DNA of 10,155 nucleotides from CAIPAT01 sp041665605 (lineage in GTDB: Bacteria; Verrucomicrobiota; Lentisphaeria; Victivallales; Victivallaceae). A program made the translations under genes and the position numbers. Positions 7,046 through 10,155 of this stretch are shown in pieces. The DNA lies in the NCBI GenBank assembly GCA_041665605.1, contig JBAYIO010000142.1, forward strand, positions 1-10,155, written 5' to 3'. The notes under the pieces are model-generated. The model had not been told where the DNA came from, made no database searches, and worked only from the letters and a program-made list of their open reading frames with translations. Position 1 is the stretch's first letter; every line of letters begins with the position of its first letter.

Positions 7046-8731
7046 TCAATTGCGGTTTCTGCGGATATTGATTTTCTTCGGCTGGCCCGGCGGCTCCGGT
7101 TTAGGCGGCGCCAGATATTTCACGGCAGTGGAATTGCAGAACGGACAGACAGGGGGCTTTATGGCATCGATTTTGTCGTATTTGATCGGATTATCATCTG
7201 ACATTTTCTCAATGCGGGTGAAAACACCGTTGCAATAACTGCATTTCCACTGAAATCCGAGCGGCCCCTTGCACTTGGAACATTTGGCGGTAAAGATATT
7301 TTTGATTGGTCTCGCCTCGCAAAATTTGCAGCTCGCGCACATGACGCTGATTGGCGGACCGCTTTTCTCGCTCATCTTGTATATTTGTATGCCGCCGTAA
7401 GTGATGAGCAGTGTCAGCGATGTCATAAAAAAGAACAGGAAAATGACGAGTTTCCGCGGCATCCGGTTGAATGCTCCTATTTGCATCATCCAGTCGATTA
7501 TCAGCGAAAAGCTCACAAAAAAGAAATTGCGCTCCGGAATTTCAAGTACATATTTTACCATTGTTCTTGCAGTTTTGGTCATGGTAATAGACGTCTGAGT
7601 TCGCTCCGCATCCCGCTCCGGATGTTTATTAAGCAGGGCGTCCTTTATAACCGGGGGCTTGGTTGCAGGCTTGGACGGCTCGCCTTTCTTAGGCACCGGG
7701 GTTTTTGACAAAAGATGCTTTACCGGCTGCGGCAGATCGGCCCTGGACTCAAAACGCTTTTCAGACTCCCCTGTTGCCTGGAGATTGATCTGGTCTGATT
7801 GCGCCTTGCCGGGCGGGGCGGATTCCGATTGTGCCGGAACTTCAAAAATCTTGTTACATTTGGCGCACTCCCCTTCCTGTCCCGCAAGCTCTTTCGGCAG
7901 CCGGTATTTCTGTCCGCAGGATTTGCACCAGAAAATGACATTTTCCTGTGGTGTGCCGCTTGCAGGCACATTGTCTGACTGCTTTGGAACAACCATATTT
8001 CTTTTGCACTTGGCACATTCCGCAAGCTGTCCGCCGAGATGCTTCGGCAACCGGTATTTCTGGTTGCATACTTTACAGCGGAAAATAATATCGTCAGGCG
8101 CTTTGTTCTTAGCTGTAGTCGAACGGACGCTGATCTTCTGGATTTTGTCTTTATCTTTATCAACAACCGGAATGAAACTTGCAATGGCAGTGGCTTTTTC
8201 AATGTTTTTGCGCGACTCCGGAACCGGTGCGCGATCTTCCGATTCCGCGGGCACCACAAAACTTTTGCGGCATCTGGAACATTCGCCTTCCTCGCCGGCA
8301 AGCTCTTTGGACAGCCGGTATTTCTGTCCGCAGGATTTGCACCAGAAGAGAACTTTTTCTTTTGGCGCCGACGCATTATCCGACTGCTTGGGAACAATCA
8401 TATTTTTTTTACATTTGGCGCATTCGGCAATCTGGCCGCCAATGCTTTTCGGCAGCCGGTATTTCTGGTTGCATATTTTGCAGCGGAAAATAATATCGTC
8501 GGGGGCTTTATTCTTTGCCGTGCTGGATGCAATCTTGATTTCCTGGATTTTATTTTTTTCGCTTATTGCGGGCGTCAAATCAGTCAGCGTGTTTGCGCTT
8601 GCGGAAATTTCCGATTCCGCCGGAACCAGCATCTGAGAACTGCACCTGACACAGTCCAGCTTATCGCCTGAACAGTCGTCGTCCAGTTCATATTTCTGGT
8701 TGCATTTTTTACACCGGAATCTGATACTCAT
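7046..8731 (-). CDS. Membrane protein with five tandem zinc ribbons
   Basis: This 561-residue protein has five N-terminal ribbons, each CxxC-x16-CxxC, with cysteines at 7/10/27/30, 84/87/104/107, 131/134/151/154, 219/222/239/242 and 269/272/289/292. Each reads like C-x-x-C-x-QKY-x-L...(G)-x-x-x-x-C-x-x-C...VP, the MJ0042-type finger common in Planctomycetes, Lentisphaerae and relatives. Ribbons 2-3 plus linker (71-165) and 4-5 (206-303) are a duplicated block. A Pro/Lys-rich linker (about 305-380) leads to a hydrophobic stretch (403-417) and a clear TM helix (428-447). After it come CASCKFC (465-471), CSKC (484-487), CSYC (497-500) and CPFC (529-532), probably further metal sites, then a Pro/Lys/Arg-rich tail. 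The role is unknown; ribbons may bind metal, nucleic acid or protein. The start at 8731 precedes the first ribbon directly, and the ribosome-binding site is weak. It is not clearly linked to the export operons. Confidence 0.85.
   Translation of the reverse strand: MSIRFRCKKCNQKYELDDDCSGDKLDCVRCSSQMLVPAESEISASANTLTDLTPAISEKNKIQEIKIASSTAKNKAPDDIIFRCKICNQKYRLPKSIGGQIAECAKCKKNMIVPKQSDNASAPKEKVLFWCKSCGQKYRLSKELAGEEGECSRCRKSFVVPAESEDRAPVPESRKNIEKATAIASFIPVVDKDKDKIQKISVRSTTAKNKAPDDIIFRCKVCNQKYRLPKHLGGQLAECAKCKRNMVVPKQSDNVPASGTPQENVIFWCKSCGQKYRLPKELAGQEGECAKCNKIFEVPAQSESAPPGKAQSDQINLQATGESEKRFESRADLPQPVKHLLSKTPVPKKGEPSKPATKPPVIKDALLNKHPERDAERTQTSITMTKTARTMVKYVLEIPERNFFFVSFSLIIDWMMQIGAFNRMPRKLVIFLFFFMTSLTLLITYGGIQIYKMSEKSGPPISVMCASCKFCEARPIKNIFTAKCSKCKGPLGFQWKCSYCNGVFTRIEKMSDDNPIKYDKIDAIKPPVCPFCNSTAVKYLAPPKPEPPGQPKKINIRRNRN
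7823..8521 (-). repeat. Internal tandem duplication of a two-ribbon block
   Basis: Copy A is 8237-8521 and copy B is 7823-8116, separated by a less similar linker. The offset is 405 bases for the first ribbon and 414 for the second (a 3-codon indel in the inter-ribbon linker). Identity is high at DNA level: 8312-8347 and 7898-7933 are identical over 36 bases, and 8456-8475 matches 8051-8070 exactly. The phase is in frame, so the gene stays open. Confidence 0.88.
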
Positions 8732-8925
8732 GGCCGCTTATTTCCCGAATTCAATACATTTAGTCAAAATTAACTGGCGGTAATATATCATTTTTCTCAA
8801 ATTTATAAAGTCCTGAATCGCAAAAAAGTCCGAATGCCGCAATGATCGTGAATATGAGTTTTCAGCCACGGCAGAACGCGGAAGTCAGGCTGTCTGCCTG
8901 CAGCACCCGGCATTCTGAAATCAAC

Positions 8926-8954
8926 TTGCAAAAAAGCACTTCAAGTTATATAGT
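8926..8954 (+). promoter_or_regulatory. Promoter of the GntR/LacI-type regulator
   Basis: TTGCAA (8926-8931) and TATAGT (8949-8954) are separated by 17 nt and match sigma-70 consensus at 4/6 and 5/6. Initiation would fall near 8961, giving a leader of about 20 nt before the ATG at 8980. This rules against the longer open frame that begins at 8842, since the promoter would lie within it. The rest of 8732-8925 shows no gene. No firm promoter was found for the leftward zinc-ribbon gene. Confidence 0.55.
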
Positions 8955-8966
8955 TATAAATATAAC
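8945..8966. promoter_or_regulatory. Inverted/direct GTTATA repeats, candidate autoregulatory operator
   Basis: GTTATA occurs at 8945-8950 and 8953-8958, and its complement TATAAC at 8961-8966. The second and third units form a 14-nt palindrome with a 2-nt centre. The cluster overlaps the -10 box and the predicted start of transcription, directly before a repressor-type gene, which fits autorepression. AT-rich repeats could be chance. Confidence 0.45.
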
Positions 8967-8979
8967 ATGTGAGAAATTT

Positions 8980-10050
8980 ATGGTTATCAGCAATAAAGCG
9001 GCGCTGCCTAAATACCAGGAAATACGCAGTTTCCTGATGGAGCGCCTTTCGTCCGGAGCTTATCAGCTCGGGGATCGCTTTTATTCCGAAAATGAACTGG
9101 CTGAAAAGTTCTCGACGACTAACCTTACCGTGCGCCAGGCAATGGCGCTTCTGGAGCAGGACAAGTATATTGAACGCAAACGCGGCAGCGGCACCTATGT
9201 CCGAAAGCTGCCCAACCGTCCCAGCAGGCTGAAGATTACCGATCATTGCACCATCGGCATTCTGACCGGCAATATCGAACTGGACAATAATTTGGCGCTG
9301 GGGCGCGTTATCAGTTCACTGCATAAATGCGCGTCCGAAAACGGGTATATGCTATATCTGAGTCATAACCACATCCAGTCGCTGATTGACGCCCAGGTGG
9401 AAGGAATAATCACCATCGGAATTTTTGAACCCGGCGATATTGACCTGCTGGAGAAATGTCATATTCCCGTGGTGGGTATCGGTTTGAATCTGCCGGGCAA
9501 TTTCCCTGTTATATCCACTGATTTTGAACTGGAGGGGAGTGAAATAGTCCAGTATTTTCATCATTGCATGCTAAATCGAATCGCCGTAATAGGTGCCGGG
9601 ACAGATGCGACCATCATGAGCCGTATGCTGCCCGCCATGCGGGAAGAGGCAAAGCAAATACCCGGAATGATTCTGGATGAATTTGTCAATCCCCCCGATG
9701 GCGAATACCTGTGTACCAAAGCAATGATGAAGAAAGCTAAACCTGATGCGCTGTTTTTGTTAAACTGGATGAGTATCTCTCCTGTACTTAGTGCTCTGGA
9801 TGAACTAGAGCTAAGAATCCCCGAAGACATCTCTATCCTGGTACATGGCGAAAACGCATTGGCGATGCACACCAAAGTGCCGCTGGCCATCGTGCGCAGC
9901 GACATCGCAGTTGGCTGCCAGAAGATTATGGAAGTGTTGTTCCAAATCATCAAAACTGGAAAAGTGGAAAATACACACTACTATTACGACCAGGAAATCC
10001 TCAACCTCGGTTCGATTAAGTCAATTATAAAGTATACTCTGCACGGCTGA
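8980..10050 (+). CDS. GntR-type winged helix with LacI-type sensor domain
   Basis: This 356-residue transcriptional regulator starts at 8980. This Met comes just before the first GntR helix (LPKYQEIRSFLMERL, 9-23), and a promoter lies immediately upstream. The extra 46 residues of a longer frame from 8842 show no domain. The GntR winged helix spans about 8-75, with SENELAEKFSTTNLTVRQAM (36-55) as the helix-turn-helix and RKRGSGTYV (66-74) as the wing. Residues 90-350 resemble the periplasmic-binding-protein-like fold of LacI regulators: IGILTG at 92-97, EGIITIG at 141-147, IPVVGIG at 162-168, IAVIGAG at 201-207, PDALFLLNW at 255-263, IPEDISILVHGEN at 280-292. This is the AraR-like architecture that usually senses a sugar. 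The end lacks the standard LPP-x-LV-x-R-x-S strand and has DQEILNLGSI instead. No sugar genes are in the window, so the target and inducer are unknown. Confidence 0.9.
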   Translation: MVISNKAALPKYQEIRSFLMERLSSGAYQLGDRFYSENELAEKFSTTNLTVRQAMALLEQDKYIERKRGSGTYVRKLPNRPSRLKITDHCTIGILTGNIELDNNLALGRVISSLHKCASENGYMLYLSHNHIQSLIDAQVEGIITIGIFEPGDIDLLEKCHIPVVGIGLNLPGNFPVISTDFELEGSEIVQYFHHCMLNRIAVIGAGTDATIMSRMLPAMREEAKQIPGMILDEFVNPPDGEYLCTKAMMKKAKPDALFLLNWMSISPVLSALDELELRIPEDISILVHGENALAMHTKVPLAIVRSDIAVGCQKIMEVLFQIIKTGKVENTHYYYDQEILNLGSIKSIIKYTLHG

Positions 10051-10083
10051 AATTTTAACAATAGATTGCGAAGATTTTGAGAA

Positions 10084-10148
10084 TTGGTTCGTATTCTGAA
10101 AGGCTGCCGATACCGGGGTATCGAAAGCCTCGAAGAGTGCGAATCCAA
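10084..10148. other. Imperfect long hairpin near the right edge
   Basis: Nested arms pair: 10084-10091 with about 10140-10148 (one bulge), 10101-10105 with 10126-10130, and 10108-10114 with 10117-10123 (7 bp, GG loop). No T run follows, so it is not a normal terminator. The same stretch is open on the plus strand from 10081 to the edge and could be the start or a fragment of a gene. I cannot assign it. Confidence 0.25.
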
Positions 10149-10155
10149 ACTCAAA

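Noticed and set aside
7659..8636. A 325-residue open frame on the plus strand opposite the zinc-ribbon gene
   Set aside because: It is the antisense shadow of the repeated ribbons: its Cys/Leu/His pattern mirrors the duplication, and it has no promoter, ribosome-binding site or recognisable domain.
8842..8979. 46-residue N-terminal extension of the GntR-type regulator
   Set aside because: It contains the likely promoter and operator, shows no domain, and GntR proteins normally begin just before the first helix at the 8980 start.

Overview
The window looks like chromosomal DNA of a Gram-negative bacterium of the PVC group, most likely Lentisphaerota (a Victivallales-type organism). This is inferred from family content, not from a marker gene. 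The hints are CxxC-x16-CxxC (MJ0042-type) zinc ribbons in a membrane protein, a GntR winged helix fused to a LacI-type sensor domain, and a PqqD-M50-HlyD fusion beside a GAF-HlyD fusion. Signal peptides, an outer-membrane TolC-type lipoprotein and periplasmic adaptors show a two-membrane envelope.

Left part (1-2416). The first 111 bases may be the tail of a gene entering from outside, possibly a LacI-type regulator. Facing it is a leftward two-gene operon: an 84-residue protein without a leader (1889-2143), then a TolC-family outer-membrane lipoprotein (180-1838). The operon ends in a near-ideal intrinsic terminator (120-155). Its promoter region has a perfect TATAAT overlapped by an 18-bp perfect palindrome.

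Centre (2417-6852). Rightward from the same intergenic region runs a tight three-gene operon. It encodes a periplasmic adaptor with a signal peptide, a one-TM adaptor with a cytosolic GAF-like domain, and a 709-residue polytopic protein combining a PqqD-like domain, an M50 metalloprotease with intact HExxH and NxxPxxxxDG, and a HlyD-like periplasmic tail. With TolC these could form a continuous conduit from cytosol to outside. No ABC, RND or MFS pump is present, so the M50 protein is the only polytopic inner-membrane candidate. This five-gene divergent locus is the most interesting part of the window.

Right part (6853-10155). A leftward gene (7046-8731) encodes a 561-residue membrane protein with five cytosolic-type zinc ribbons, one pair arisen by internal duplication, plus a second cysteine cluster after the TM segment. 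Divergent from it is a GntR/LacI-type regulator (8980-10050) with a recognisable promoter and an overlapping inverted repeat suggesting autoregulation. The last 105 bases hold an imperfect hairpin and a short open frame running off the edge, which I could not assign.

No rRNA, tRNA, CRISPR array or intact insertion sequence was seen.
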